In this document: in pieces, positions 25,229 to 34,534 of the stretch
Layout: every line of letters starts with the position of its first letter
How positions within the stretch are numbered: the first letter of the stretch is position 1
Assembly: GCF_022427965.1 (NCBI RefSeq)
Contig: NZ_JAKTTI010000028.1
Coordinates: 1 to 60,072 of the forward strand
Source of the DNA: Fredinandcohnia quinoae
GTDB taxonomy: Bacteria > Bacillota > Bacilli > Bacillales > Bacillaceae_L
Length of the DNA: 60,072 bases
Direction of reading: 5' to 3'
Notes under the pieces: model-generated
The model's input: the letters and a program-made list of their open reading frames with translations, nothing else
The model's database searches: none
What the model was told of the DNA's origin: nothing
Translations under genes and position numbers: made by a program

Positions 25229-25909
25229 TTGATACAGGTTGCGATTGCAGAGGATGATTTTAGAGTTGCATCGATTCATGAACGCTTTATTTTAAAAATA
25301 GATAGATTCAAAGTAGTCGGGAAGACATTAAATGCCGAAGAAACACTACAATTATTACAGGATGAGAAAGTAGATTTATTGCTGCTTGACATTTACATGC
25401 AGGATCGCCTGGGGACCGATTTATTACATATTATCAGGAGGGAATTTCCTCTTGTTGATGTCATTATGATAACCGCAGCTACGGAGAAGGAGCTAGTTGA
25501 AACTTCATTAAGATATGGAGTGATTGATTATATTATTAAACCAGTTTCTCTTGAACGATTTACTGAAACCCTTGAAAACTATAAAAAAAGAAGAGAACTA
25601 CTTACAGATCATGCAGAAGTTAATCAGCAGACGATTGATAAAATTATGGCAATATCCTACTCAAAGGATAAAATGGCCAAAAGTCAAGTAATGCCAAAAG
25701 GAATAGACCCGTTAACTTTGCAAAAGGTAATCGATCTTATGAAGACAATTGACAATGGTATTTCTGCGGAAGAAATGGGTGTGAAAATGGGGGCTTCGCG
25801 CACAACTGCGAGAAGATATTTAGAGTATATTGTTTCTAAAGGTGATGGTGCAGCTAATCTCGAGTATGGGATAGTTGGAAGGCCAGAAAGAAAATATCGA
25901 ATTTTATAA
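25229..25909 (+). CDS. CitB/DcuR-type response regulator
   Basis: A 226-residue response regulator. The receiver domain carries the phosphoacceptor Asp54 in LLLLDIYMQD and the conserved Lys in DYIIKPVSLERF; the acidic EDD triad is at 8-10. The C-terminal part is a winged-helix DNA-binding domain (ISAEEMGVKMGASRTTARRYLEY region) as in CitT and DctR. It starts with TTG at 25229 after GGAGGGATT. Being 11 bases after the kinase and just before a terminator and a carboxylate transporter operon, its likely target is the tctC promoter. Confidence 0.92.
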   Translation: MIQVAIAEDDFRVASIHERFILKIDRFKVVGKTLNAEETLQLLQDEKVDLLLLDIYMQDRLGTDLLHIIRREFPLVDVIMITAATEKELVETSLRYGVIDYIIKPVSLERFTETLENYKKRRELLTDHAEVNQQTIDKIMAISYSKDKMAKSQVMPKGIDPLTLQKVIDLMKTIDNGISAEEMGVKMGASRTTARRYLEYIVSKGDGAANLEYGIVGRPERKYRIL

Positions 25910-25932
25910 ACACCTAAGTAGGTGTTTTTTTT
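25908..25932 (+). terminator. Terminator of the two-component operon
   Basis: AAACACCTA and TAGGTGTTT arms with a T-run of eight. Confidence 0.88.
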
Positions 25933-25990
25933 GATGTCTTCGTGAACAAAATGAACAAAATGCTCGAAATAAATAGTATTAACGTTATTT

Positions 25991-26004
25991 TGGAAACGGT
26001 TACA
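25991..26004 (+). promoter_or_regulatory. Perfect cre site (CcpA operator)
   Basis: TGGAAACGGTTACA fits the cre consensus TGNAARCGNWWWCA at every fixed position. It lies 83 bases before tctC, between the two-component terminator and the transporter gene. Carbon-catabolite repression by CcpA of the tctCBA-prpDB unit is the natural reading. Confidence 0.85.
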
Positions 26005-26086
26005 TTTTTAGAATTATTCGTTATTATTTTTTTAATAAAGGGTAGGAATCCTTTATTATATTTTTTTATTAAAGAGGAGGGGGATT

Positions 26087-27085
26087 ATGAGAAGGATAGT
26101 AGCATTATTATCTGTACTATTATTGTTATTTGTTGCAGCTTGTTCAAGTGATTCAAGTTCAAAAAATACCGATGGTCCTTGGGAACCGAAAAAGGCGATT
26201 GAAATTGTTGCGCCAGCTGGTGCCGGTGGTGGCTGGGATACAACAGCTAGGATGACGGCAAAGATATTTGAAGAAGAGAAGATTATTGAGCAAAGTATAG
26301 GTGTAGTTAACAAACCAGGAGGAGGCGGAGCTGTTGCGTGGGCTTATATACATGGAAAAAAGGATAGCCCATACAATTTATTCGTTACTTCACCGCCAAT
26401 GTTGTTAGTTCCACTAAATGGCCAATCCGAATATGACTTTGAGGATTTTACTCCCATTGCCAACTTAATTGCGGACTATGCAGCTATTGCTGTTAGAGCT
26501 GATGCAAAATGGGATAATTTAAATGAATTATTTGAGGATATGAAGAAGGATCCATCAAGTATTTCTGTTGTTGGAGCATCCTCTCCAGGAAGTATGGATC
26601 ATATCCAATTTATTAAGGTTGCAAAGGCCGCAGGGGTAGATGTTAAAAAAATCAAATATGTTTCTGATCAAGATGGTGGAGCATTAACACAATTACTAAA
26701 CGGCAGTGTACAAGTCTATTCAACGGGTGTTGCAGAAACTGTTGAACAAGTAAAGGGTGGAAAAATCAAAGTATTAGGTGTTACGTCTGAAGAACGTTTA
26801 CAAGGTGAAGTACTAGAAGATTTCCCAACTGCTAAAGAGCAAGGAATAGATGCAACATTTATCAACTGGAGGGGGTTCTTTGGTCCTCCAGATATGGATC
26901 AAGCTTCATTAGATTATTATGTAAAGAAATTCAAAGGACTTAGTGAATCTGATGGCTGGGCGAAGATTCGTGAACAATACGGATGGAATGAAATGTTCAT
27001 GGATAGTGAGGAATATAAAGAGTTCTTGGCAAAAGAAAATGAATCGATGAAGACATTATTAGATGAACTAGGCATTGGAAAATAA
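26087..27085 (+). CDS. tctC: Tripartite tricarboxylate transporter, substrate-binding lipoprotein TctC
   Basis: A 332-residue lipoprotein that binds a carboxylate outside the membrane and hands it to TctAB. The signal peptide ends in VAAC with Cys19. Bug-family features include IEIVAPAGAGGGWDTTARM and the GASSPGSMDH ligand-binding loops, with NKPGGGG. AAGAGGAGGGGG precedes the ATG. It is first in the operon after a cre site; a stem-loop follows it. Ligands of the family include citrate and other di- or tricarboxylates; the prpDB neighbours point to 2-methylcitrate or a related acid (inference). Confidence 0.92.
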   Translation: MRRIVALLSVLLLLFVAACSSDSSSKNTDGPWEPKKAIEIVAPAGAGGGWDTTARMTAKIFEEEKIIEQSIGVVNKPGGGGAVAWAYIHGKKDSPYNLFVTSPPMLLVPLNGQSEYDFEDFTPIANLIADYAAIAVRADAKWDNLNELFEDMKKDPSSISVVGASSPGSMDHIQFIKVAKAAGVDVKKIKYVSDQDGGALTQLLNGSVQVYSTGVAETVEQVKGGKIKVLGVTSEERLQGEVLEDFPTAKEQGIDATFINWRGFFGPPDMDQASLDYYVKKFKGLSESDGWAKIREQYGWNEMFMDSEEYKEFLAKENESMKTLLDELGIGK

Positions 27086-27099
27086 ATAATTCTAATCTA

Positions 27100-27126
27100 G
27101 GAGCCAATGGCTTGTTTGTTGGCTCC
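27100..27126 (+). promoter_or_regulatory. Intercistronic stem-loop between tctC and tctB
   Basis: GGAGCCAA and TTGGCTCC arms with an 11-base loop, followed by TCTTAT rather than a T-run. It looks like a stability or attenuating hairpin that would leave more binding protein than membrane subunits. Confidence 0.6.
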
Positions 27127-27145
27127 TCTTATAGGTGGTGTGATG

Positions 27146-27595
27146 ATGTTAGATTCGTTAAATAAGAAAATATCAATATTCTTAATGGTGATTTCAATTG
27201 GATACTTAGTGTTAAGTTACCGTTTGCCATCCTATCCATACGTACCTGTTGACTCTGATGCGGTTCCTATCACACTTGGCTTCATATTATTAATTCTATC
27301 AATCTTACTTTTCTTTCAAAAGGATGAAAAGAATGAGGAAGAAAATAAATTACCAAAAGGAGAAATAAAAGTCCTTCTGACCGTTCTATTTCTTGTTCTT
27401 CTTTTTATTATACTTCTTGAATTTTTAGGCTTTATCATTTCGACAGCACTTTTCCTTTATTTCTGTTCTTGGTTTCTTGGATATAAAAAGTGGTTATCAA
27501 ACGTTATTGTATCATTGTCCATACCTTTATTTATCTATTTTTTATTTACATCATTTTTAAAAATCCAATTACCGCAGGGAATATTACCATTTTAG
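27146..27595 (+). CDS. tctB: Tripartite tricarboxylate transporter small membrane subunit TctB
   Basis: A 149-residue protein with four hydrophobic segments, the standard size of TctB. YVPVDSDAVPITLGFILL near residue 30 is a typical loop. The ATG at 27146 has AGGTGG seven bases before it; the adjacent ATG at 27143 is also possible. It lies between tctC and tctA with a 15-base gap to tctA. Confidence 0.88.
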   Translation: MLDSLNKKISIFLMVISIGYLVLSYRLPSYPYVPVDSDAVPITLGFILLILSILLFFQKDEKNEEENKLPKGEIKVLLTVLFLVLLFIILLEFLGFIISTALFLYFCSWFLGYKKWLSNVIVSLSIPLFIYFLFTSFLKIQLPQGILPF

Positions 27596-27610
27596 AAAGG
27601 AGGGAACGGG

Positions 27611-29122
27611 ATGGATGTTTTTGAGGGGATATTAACGGGATTTAAGGTTGCACTTAGTTTTAATGGACTTCTATTTGTACTATTAGGTGCGATTGTTGGA
27701 ACACTTATTGGAATGATTCCTGGTTTGGGGCCGATTACCGCAATCGCTGTTATGATTCCAATCACGTATGGTATGGATCCAGCAATGGCACTACTCCTCA
27801 TGGCGGGTGTCTATTATGGTGCAGCATATGGCGGTGCCGCGTCATCAATCTTGTTAAATGCACCAGGAGAATCGATGTCTGTACCGACGACCTTCGACGG
27901 ATACCCGATGGCGAAACAAGGAAAGGCAGGTAAAGCGTTGGCCATTGCCGCAATCGCATCTTTTGTTGGAGGGACTGTTAGTGTTATTCTCCTTACTTTT
28001 TTTGCTCCATTGCTAGCAAAGCTTGCGATATCATTTGGACCTGCTGAATATTTTGCGTTAATGCTGATGGGATTAATGACGGTATCAAGCTTTTCTGAGG
28101 GTTCAACAGTGAAAGCGTTAATTTCAGCCACAATCGGTTTTATGGTTGCAACGATTGGAATTGATGGTCAAACCGGGACAACAAGATACACATTTGGAAA
28201 TGCGAACTTGTTGGAGGGAATTGACTTTTTAATTATTGCATTAGGATTATTTGCGTTAGCAGAAGTAAGTTCTTTGATTTTCGAAAGGAAACAAAAAAGT
28301 GCCTTCAGTAATAAACTTGGTAGTCTAAGTTTATCAAAACAAGATTATAAGGAAATGGCCGGACCGATGGGAAGACAGTCGGTTATGGGATTTTTAATTG
28401 GGGTCCTGCCTGGCGCAGGTGGAACAATTGCATCCTTCTTAGGCTATATTTCTGAAAAAAAGATTTCCAAGAAGCCTGAAGAATTTGGAAAAGGCTCCAT
28501 TGCTGGGCTAGCTGGTCCAGAGGCAGCAAACAATGGTGCCTCAAGTGGTGCTTTTGTACCTTTACTTAGCTTAGGGATACCAGGGTCAGGAACAACTGCT
28601 GTTATGTTAGGAGCACTAATTGTGTTAGGCGTTCAACCAGGACCATTATTGATGAATGACCATCCTGATGTGTTTTGGGGAGTTATTGCGAGTATGTATA
28701 TTGGAAATGTGATTTTACTAATATTAAACCTGCCGCTTATTCCCTATATTTCAAAAATATTAAAAATTCCAAGACCAATGTTAATATCACTTGTCATTAT
28801 TTTTTGTATCGTCGGTGTGTACGGGATAAGCTTCAGGACCTTTGATTTATATTTACTCGTTGTATTTGGGATTATCGGCTATTTTATGTCCCGAATGAAA
28901 TTCCCTGCTGCACCAATGCTATTGGCTTTTATTCTTGGAGGAATGATGGAACAATCTCTAAGACAATCATTAACGATCTCTAATGGGAGCTTCCTAATAT
29001 TTGTACAAAAACCAATTTCTTGTGCACTACTGGCAGTTGCTCTTCTATCATTTATTGTACCTCTACTAAAAAGTAGAAAAAAGAAAAAAAGAATGGATGA
29101 TTCATTGAATCACACGATTTAA
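27611..29122 (+). CDS. tctA: Tripartite tricarboxylate transporter large membrane subunit TctA
   Basis: A 503-residue, eleven-or-twelve-span transporter of the TctA family. Conserved motifs include GALVGTLIGMIPGLGP-like GAIVGTLIGMIPGLGP, YYGAAYGGAASSILLNAPGE and GPEAANNGASSGAFVPLLSLGIPGS. It uses the ion gradient with TctC-bound ligand. AAAGGAGGGAACGGG precedes the ATG, the strongest ribosome site in the operon. Only 36 bases separate it from prpD, so it is co-transcribed with the catabolic genes. Confidence 0.94.
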   Translation: MDVFEGILTGFKVALSFNGLLFVLLGAIVGTLIGMIPGLGPITAIAVMIPITYGMDPAMALLLMAGVYYGAAYGGAASSILLNAPGESMSVPTTFDGYPMAKQGKAGKALAIAAIASFVGGTVSVILLTFFAPLLAKLAISFGPAEYFALMLMGLMTVSSFSEGSTVKALISATIGFMVATIGIDGQTGTTRYTFGNANLLEGIDFLIIALGLFALAEVSSLIFERKQKSAFSNKLGSLSLSKQDYKEMAGPMGRQSVMGFLIGVLPGAGGTIASFLGYISEKKISKKPEEFGKGSIAGLAGPEAANNGASSGAFVPLLSLGIPGSGTTAVMLGALIVLGVQPGPLLMNDHPDVFWGVIASMYIGNVILLILNLPLIPYISKILKIPRPMLISLVIIFCIVGVYGISFRTFDLYLLVVFGIIGYFMSRMKFPAAPMLLAFILGGMMEQSLRQSLTISNGSFLIFVQKPISCALLAVALLSFIVPLLKSRKKKKRMDDSLNHTI

Positions 29123-29158
29123 TGATAAAGATAAAAGTAGAGAGGTGGTTTTACAATC

Positions 29159-30601
29159 ATGCAAAAAGTAGAACTGAAAAATTGCATTCAATCAGATTCA
29201 ATTATCGAAACAATTGCAGAATATGTGTTAAATAAAAAGATTGAAAGTGAAGTCGCGTTTGAAACAGCAAGATACGTTCTTATAGATACACTAGGGTGTG
29301 GATTTTTAGCATTGAGATATCCTGAATGTACAAAACATCTTGGTCCGATCGTTCCTGGAACAATTGTACCATTTGGCAGCAGATTACCAGGGACACAATT
29401 CAAACTGGATCCTGTACATGCTGCATTTAATATTGGTTGTGCCATACGTTGGCTGGATTACAATGACACGTGGTTAGCGGCAGAGTGGGGACATCCATCT
29501 GATAATTTAGGAGGAATCCTTGCAGTAGCAGATTATATGAGTCAAAAGAGAATACTAAATGGCCAAGATCCGTTATCAATGGATTGCGTGCTTGAAGCTA
29601 TTATTAAGGCACATGAAATTCAAGGGGTTCTTGCCCTCTCGAATAGCTTAAACCGTCAAGGATTAGACCATGTTCTTTTTGTTAAGGTTGCAACAACAGC
29701 GGTTGTAACGAAGATGCTTGGTGGGTCAAAAGAAGAAATTATGAATGCATTATCAAATGCGTGGATTGACAATTCAAGTTTACGAACTTATCGTCATTTT
29801 CCTAATACAGGATCACGAAAATCCTGGGCAGCAGGCGATGCAACAAGTCGCGGTGTTCGACTTGCCATGATGGCTATTAATGGAGAAATGGGGTATCAAA
29901 CTCCATTAACTGCTCCAAATTGGGGATTCCAGGAAGTTTTGTTTGGAGGAAAGGAAATCACTTTAAGCAGACCGCTAGACTCATATGTTATTGAAAATAT
30001 TTTGTTTAAAGTTTCATATCCTGCTGAATTTCATGGTCAAACTGCAGCAGAATGTGCTGTTGAACTACATCCAGAAGTGATCAATCGCATAAATGAAGTG
30101 GACAAAATTGTGATTACCTCACATGAATCTGCAATCCGTATTATTGATAAGAAAGGGCCACTGAAAAATCCTGCTGACCGGGATCACTGTATTCAATACA
30201 TTGTGGCAATTGGGCTACTATTTGGCGATATTCATTCTGATCATTATGAGGAAGAAGTTGCCAAGGATCCTAGAATAGATTACCTACGTGAAAAAATGGA
30301 GGTAATTGAAAGTGAACAATATTCGGTGGATTATCTTGACCCAAATAAACGGTCAATCGCGAATGCGATTCAAGTACATTTTACAGATGGAACATCGACC
30401 GAAAATATAGTACAGGAATACCCATTAGGCCACCGTTTTCGAAGGGATGAGGGAATCCCGCAACTAGTAAAGAAATTCGGAAATAACCTTGAAAGTCGAT
30501 TCCCTCAAAAACAAGTGAAGGAAATTTACCAATTATGTATGAACCATGAGGAATTAAGCAAGACAACTGTTAATGATTTCTTGGAAAAGCTTATCATTTA
30601 A
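29159..30601 (+). CDS. prpD: 2-methylcitrate dehydratase PrpD (MmgE/PrpD family)
   Basis: A 480-residue MmgE/PrpD protein, close to the E. coli PrpD length. It dehydrates 2-methylcitrate to 2-methyl-cis-aconitate and often rehydrates it as well. Motifs include [12 protein letters not shown] and HPSDNLGG near residue 110, and FPAEFHGQT-like [15 protein letters not shown] later. GAGAGGTGG precedes the ATG. It sits directly behind a tricarboxylate transporter and in front of prpB, which makes the substrate assignment stronger than family alone. Methylcitrate synthase is missing from this cluster. Confidence 0.92.
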   Translation: MQKVELKNCIQSDSIIETIAEYVLNKKIESEVAFETARYVLIDTLGCGFLALRYPECTKHLGPIVPGTIVPFGSRLPGTQFKLDPVHAAFNIGCAIRWLDYNDTWLAAEWGHPSDNLGGILAVADYMSQKRILNGQDPLSMDCVLEAIIKAHEIQGVLALSNSLNRQGLDHVLFVKVATTAVVTKMLGGSKEEIMNALSNAWIDNSSLRTYRHFPNTGSRKSWAAGDATSRGVRLAMMAINGEMGYQTPLTAPNWGFQEVLFGGKEITLSRPLDSYVIENILFKVSYPAEFHGQTAAECAVELHPEVINRINEVDKIVITSHESAIRIIDKKGPLKNPADRDHCIQYIVAIGLLFGDIHSDHYEEEVAKDPRIDYLREKMEVIESEQYSVDYLDPNKRSIANAIQVHFTDGTSTENIVQEYPLGHRFRRDEGIPQLVKKFGNNLESRFPQKQVKEIYQLCMNHEELSKTTVNDFLEKLII

Positions 30602-30616
30602 TTAGGGGGGAACATC

Positions 30617-31516
30617 ATGCCATGGATAATTGATAAAGAACATAGTCAAGAAGAGTTAGCTAAACAATTTCGAATTAAAATGATGGATTCCACTATTTTG
30701 CAAATACCTGGAGCCTATGACGGAATGTCTGCTCTCCTAGCAAAAAAAGCTGGATTTGAAGCATTATACCTTTCCGGAGCAGCATATACTGCGAGTCGTG
30801 GTCTTCCCGATTTAGGGATTAACACATCTGAAGAAATCGCTACCCGTGCAAAAGATCTGATTCGGGCAACAAACTTACCTGTACTTGTGGATATCGATAC
30901 GGGCTTTGGGGGTGTGCTGAATACTGCAAGAACTGCTCGAGAAATGGTTGAGTCAAAGGTTGCTGCAGTTCAAATAGAGGATCAGGAGCTTCCAAAGAAA
31001 TGTGGACATTTGAATGGTAAAAAGCTAGTTCGTTGTGAAGACATGATGCAAAAAATCAGAATAATAAAAGAAGTGGCACCAACACTTCTTGTTATAGCAA
31101 GAACAGACGCATTAGCTATTGAAGGAATGGATGGTGTAATCGAACGTGCCAATAAGTATATTGAAGCAGGTGCAGATGCTATTTTTCCAGAGGCATTAAC
31201 GACTGAAGATGAGTTTTTGCGGGTGAAAAATGAAGTAAATGCACCACTTCTTGCGAACATGACTGAATTTGGTAAGACCCCTTATTATCGTGCAAGTGAA
31301 TTTGAATTGTTTGGATACAGCATGGTAATTTATCCAGTCACATCGCTTCGGGTAGCGGCAAAAGCAATTGAAGATGTTTTGAATGAAATCCACCAAGCAG
31401 GAACTCAGAAAAATAGCCTTGATAAAATGCAAACTAGAAAAGAACTTTATGAAACCATTCATTATTTTGATTTTGAAAAGCTTGATTCTGAAATATCAAA
31501 AACGATATTAAGTTAA
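30617..31516 (+). CDS. prpB: 2-methylisocitrate lyase PrpB
   Basis: A 299-residue member of the isocitrate lyase/PEP mutase superfamily that splits 2-methylisocitrate into pyruvate and succinate. The active-site KKCGH motif is present (PKKCGHLNGK) and follows VAAVQIEDQ; DIDTGFGG supplies metal-binding Asp residues. The shorter length separates it from isocitrate lyase (426 residues, encoded at 53600). AGGGGGG lies before the ATG. It is the last gene of the transporter operon; no clear terminator was seen after it. Confidence 0.92.
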   Translation: MPWIIDKEHSQEELAKQFRIKMMDSTILQIPGAYDGMSALLAKKAGFEALYLSGAAYTASRGLPDLGINTSEEIATRAKDLIRATNLPVLVDIDTGFGGVLNTARTAREMVESKVAAVQIEDQELPKKCGHLNGKKLVRCEDMMQKIRIIKEVAPTLLVIARTDALAIEGMDGVIERANKYIEAGADAIFPEALTTEDEFLRVKNEVNAPLLANMTEFGKTPYYRASEFELFGYSMVIYPVTSLRVAAKAIEDVLNEIHQAGTQKNSLDKMQTRKELYETIHYFDFEKLDSEISKTILS

Positions 31517-31533
31517 ATGTAAGGCGAAAAAAA

Positions 31534-32040
31534 TTACTCAGATGAATCCCTCAATGCATAAAAGATCTTCGTATACAATGGTCCAGATAGGAGGTTTTTA
31601 ACTCCGTCTGGATTTCCTATTTTTTGTTGGAACTCAGTGAATGAGTTAGTTTGTCTCCAATTGGTATATGCCCCTTCATTTTTCCATAATGTCATAATCA
31701 AATAAGTATCACTTTTGATTGGACGAAGGACTCGGATTCCGATAGAACCAGGAGCTAAAATAACATCATTTTTTATATCCTTCATACGGAATTCAAAGGA
31801 AGGTCGATCATCTTCGAAAATGGGGATATAGGTTAGAGCGGCCACATCTGAGCTATGGACATCACCGATTGTTTCTACTGCATCATATCTCCTAGGAGCA
31901 CTAAATACCGTTTTCTTTGCTGACTCATGGATTAGGATGGCTGTTTCATTATTGTAAAAACAAGCCATATTTTCTTTTTGGTATTTCTGTTTGAGTTTTA
32001 CTAAAAAATCTACCGTTCCTAGTGCAATAAAAAGCTTCAT
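31534..32040 (-). CDS. hmoB: Haem-degrading monooxygenase HmoB
   Basis: A 168-residue protein. The C-terminal half is an antibiotic-biosynthesis-monooxygenase (ABM) domain with LIMTLWKNEGAYTNW and a conserved Trp/Asn pocket, as in HmoB (YhgC) of B. subtilis, which breaks down haem and releases iron. The N-terminal half is the extra domain typical of HmoB. The gene order hmoB-pbpF-hemEHY matches B. subtilis. GGGGGG lies before the ATG at 32040. A role in haem turnover beside haem synthesis is consistent. Confidence 0.88.
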   Translation of the reverse strand: MKLFIALGTVDFLVKLKQKYQKENMACFYNNETAILIHESAKKTVFSAPRRYDAVETIGDVHSSDVAALTYIPIFEDDRPSFEFRMKDIKNDVILAPGSIGIRVLRPIKSDTYLIMTLWKNEGAYTNWRQTNSFTEFQQKIGNPDGVKNLLSGPLYTKIFYALRDSSE

Positions 32041-32138
32041 AGCTAATCCCCCCGTATAAATCTTATTTCTTCATACATACTGTGAAACTTTAACAGTTAT
32101 ACTAAAAGATAACATTACTTGAAAGTAGATTTCAACAG

Positions 32139-32157
32139 AGGCGCTTACGCATTTCTT
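32139..32157. repeat. Short remnant resembling an interspersed repeat end
   Basis: AGAGGCGCTTACGCATTTC is similar to AAGGTGCTTGCGCTTTTC at about 11091-11110. It could be a decayed repeat end. Confidence 0.3.
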
Positions 32158-32176
32158 TACTAAGGGGGTTTTGTTG

Positions 32177-34315
32177 TTGAAAAAGAAAATATTCATGACG
32201 TTTTTTGTGATATTAGGTTCATTTATCCTCGGATTAATAGGATATTTACTTATAATATATGCTGGTAATTATGTAATAGATGATAAAAAGCTAGTCATGA
32301 ACTCTGCATCAAGACTAGTAGACCAGGATGGGAATCTTATTACGAAGTTGTATTACGAGAATCGTGATCTTGTTTCTATTCAGGATATTCCTGACTATGT
32401 ACAAAATGCGTTTATTGCGATTGAAGATACTCGTTTTTATAAGCATCACGGCATCGATCTGCAAGCAATTTCCAGAGCACTCTATAAAGACATTTTAGCT
32501 GGTGGAAAAGTAGAAGGTGGTAGTACGATTACGCAGCAGCTTGCCAAGAATGTCTTTTTAACAAATGAAAAGACCTTTTTACGAAAAACAAAGGAGCTCA
32601 TAATCGCGATAAATTTAGAGGAAAAGTACAGCAAAAAAGAACTTCTGGAAATGTATTTAAATCAAATCTATTTTGGTCATGGAGCATATGGGATACAGTC
32701 TGCTTCCAAATTATATTTTAATAAGAACGTAAATGAATTAACAATTGAGGAAGGAGCTTTACTCGCTGCAATACCAAAAGCTCCTACAAAGTATTCTCCC
32801 ATCAATAATATTGAAAAAAGTAAAGAACGAAGAGATTTAGTTATTAATTTAATGGAGGATAAAGGCTATTTAAAGCCAGAGGAAGCAGTTCGTTTAGTAG
32901 GAAAAACCGTTTCTTTGAATGTACAGGAATTTGTAAAAGAACCAGCACTACTAACATACATTGATATGGTCTTTGATGAGGCAAAGGCACGTTATTCATT
33001 ATCAAATGAAGAATTAATGCGTGGTGGTTATACGATTACAGTACCTTTAAATGTTAACCTACAAAAAACAGCTTATGAAATGTTTCAAGATCCTAATAAT
33101 TTTCCAGGAATCGATGAAAGTGCAGAAGGGGCATTTGTATTATTAGACAATGACACAGGTGGTGTTCTTGCAAGTATTGGGGGTCGGAATTATGTCCGTA
33201 AAGGGACAAATCGAGTAAATATAAAGCGCCAGCCCGGATCCACATTAAAACCATTGGCAGTATATGGACCAGCCCTAGAAGAACATGAATTTGAACCGTA
33301 TTCTTTATTAGTAGATAAAAAAGTCTCATATGGGGACTATGAGCCAAGTAATTATCATGATACCTACAAAGGAAAAATTTCGATGTATGATGCAGTACTA
33401 GAATCAACAAATGCCCCTGCTGTTTGGATTCTGGATAAACTAGGGATTCCAACAGTTAAAAATTATTTAAAGAAAACAGGTATTTCCATCCCTGATCAGG
33501 GACTTTCAATTGCATTAGGTGGACTAAAGGAAGGAATTTCACCAATCGATATGGCAAAAGCATATCGTGCATTTGCACGCGAAGGGAATGTAATTGAACC
33601 ACATATAATAAGTAAGATTGTTGATCGGAATAATAATGTAATTGGACAAGCGTCTACGAACGAAATAAATGCATTTTCTAAGCAAACTGCTTGGTATATG
33701 ACCCGAATGCTTGAAGGGGTTGTTAAAAAAGGGACGGGGAAAGCAGGTGAATATCTCGGTGCGTTAGCAGGTAAAACAGGTACTACGAATATGCCTAATG
33801 CAGAAAAGGGCATAAAAGATGCTTGGTTTGTTGGATATACACCGTCAGTCGTTGGTGCGATTTGGATGGGGTATGATCAAACAGATGATCGGCATTACTT
33901 AAAAACTGGAAGTGCTGCTCCAACTAGACTATTTAAGGAGATTCTTGAAAAGTCAAACATTGAAAAAATGATGTCCTTTACAAGCCCTAAAGGTGTTCGT
34001 GAATTAGAACCTCCAATTCGTCTTGTAGAAATAACTGACCTTACTGCGGATCTATCATTTAAACCTTTGGGGCTATTTACAGTCACTTTAAATTGGACTC
34101 CAGGTTCTGACGAAAGAATTGAATATCGAATCTACGAGGAGCAGCCAAAAGGATTGAAATATATTGCTTCTGTAATTGGAAAAGGAAGATTTGAAATCGA
34201 GAATATTAATGTTTTTTCAATCCCATCCTATTGCGTGATCCCATACAATTCACAGACTGAACAAGAAGGAATTGAATCATCATTAGTTAAGCCAACATTT
34301 TTTTCGAATCGATAA
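32177..34315 (+). CDS. pbpF: Class A penicillin-binding protein PbpF
   Basis: A 712-residue bifunctional cell-wall synthase. One membrane span (residues 6-30), then a glycosyltransferase domain with AIEDTRFYKHHG and GGSTITQQLAKN, and a transpeptidase domain with PGSTLKP, a Ser-x-Asn motif (ESTNAPA) and AGKTGTTN. A fibronectin-like C-terminal region follows. Position upstream of hemE identifies it as PbpF (PBP2c), which in B. subtilis is important for spore cortex primordial wall. The start is one of three consecutive TTG codons; I chose the third (32177), eight bases after AAGGGGG. Confidence 0.9.
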   Translation: MKKKIFMTFFVILGSFILGLIGYLLIIYAGNYVIDDKKLVMNSASRLVDQDGNLITKLYYENRDLVSIQDIPDYVQNAFIAIEDTRFYKHHGIDLQAISRALYKDILAGGKVEGGSTITQQLAKNVFLTNEKTFLRKTKELIIAINLEEKYSKKELLEMYLNQIYFGHGAYGIQSASKLYFNKNVNELTIEEGALLAAIPKAPTKYSPINNIEKSKERRDLVINLMEDKGYLKPEEAVRLVGKTVSLNVQEFVKEPALLTYIDMVFDEAKARYSLSNEELMRGGYTITVPLNVNLQKTAYEMFQDPNNFPGIDESAEGAFVLLDNDTGGVLASIGGRNYVRKGTNRVNIKRQPGSTLKPLAVYGPALEEHEFEPYSLLVDKKVSYGDYEPSNYHDTYKGKISMYDAVLESTNAPAVWILDKLGIPTVKNYLKKTGISIPDQGLSIALGGLKEGISPIDMAKAYRAFAREGNVIEPHIISKIVDRNNNVIGQASTNEINAFSKQTAWYMTRMLEGVVKKGTGKAGEYLGALAGKTGTTNMPNAEKGIKDAWFVGYTPSVVGAIWMGYDQTDDRHYLKTGSAAPTRLFKEILEKSNIEKMMSFTSPKGVRELEPPIRLVEITDLTADLSFKPLGLFTVTLNWTPGSDERIEYRIYEEQPKGLKYIASVIGKGRFEIENINVFSIPSYCVIPYNSQTEQEGIESSLVKPTFFSNR

Positions 34316-34321
34316 GTTATT

Positions 34322-34360
34322 TTTTTAGGGTGGTGGATATAAGTCTACCACCTTAAAAAT
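34322..34360. other. Hairpin without a T-run after pbpF
   Basis: AGGGTGGTGGA and TCTACCACCTT pair around a six-base loop, but no T-run follows on either strand; instead A or T runs precede it. It may still slow polymerase or protect the 3' end of the pbpF message. Confidence 0.4.
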
Positions 34361-34534
34361 TAGGCGAATTATTGACATTTCACTAGGTTATCTATACAAG
34401 GATAGTAGAAACATTTATAGTTGTATGAGTAAGTAAAAATGACTACATATTGAAAGCGTATTTTGAGAGAAAAATTTTCCTCTATGCTATTATAGAAATT
34501 ATGTGTTGTAAAATGTTGAAAGGTAGGGTTTAAC

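Noticed and set aside
25942-26151. Possible small gene between the response regulator and tctC
   Set aside because: It lacks a ribosome site, contains the cre site and overlaps the start of tctC in another frame.
34322-34360. Hairpin after pbpF as a factor-independent terminator
   Set aside because: No T-run follows the stem on either strand.
34446-34460. TGAAAGCG as a cre site before hemE
   Set aside because: The right half lacks the conserved CA at the end of the cre consensus.
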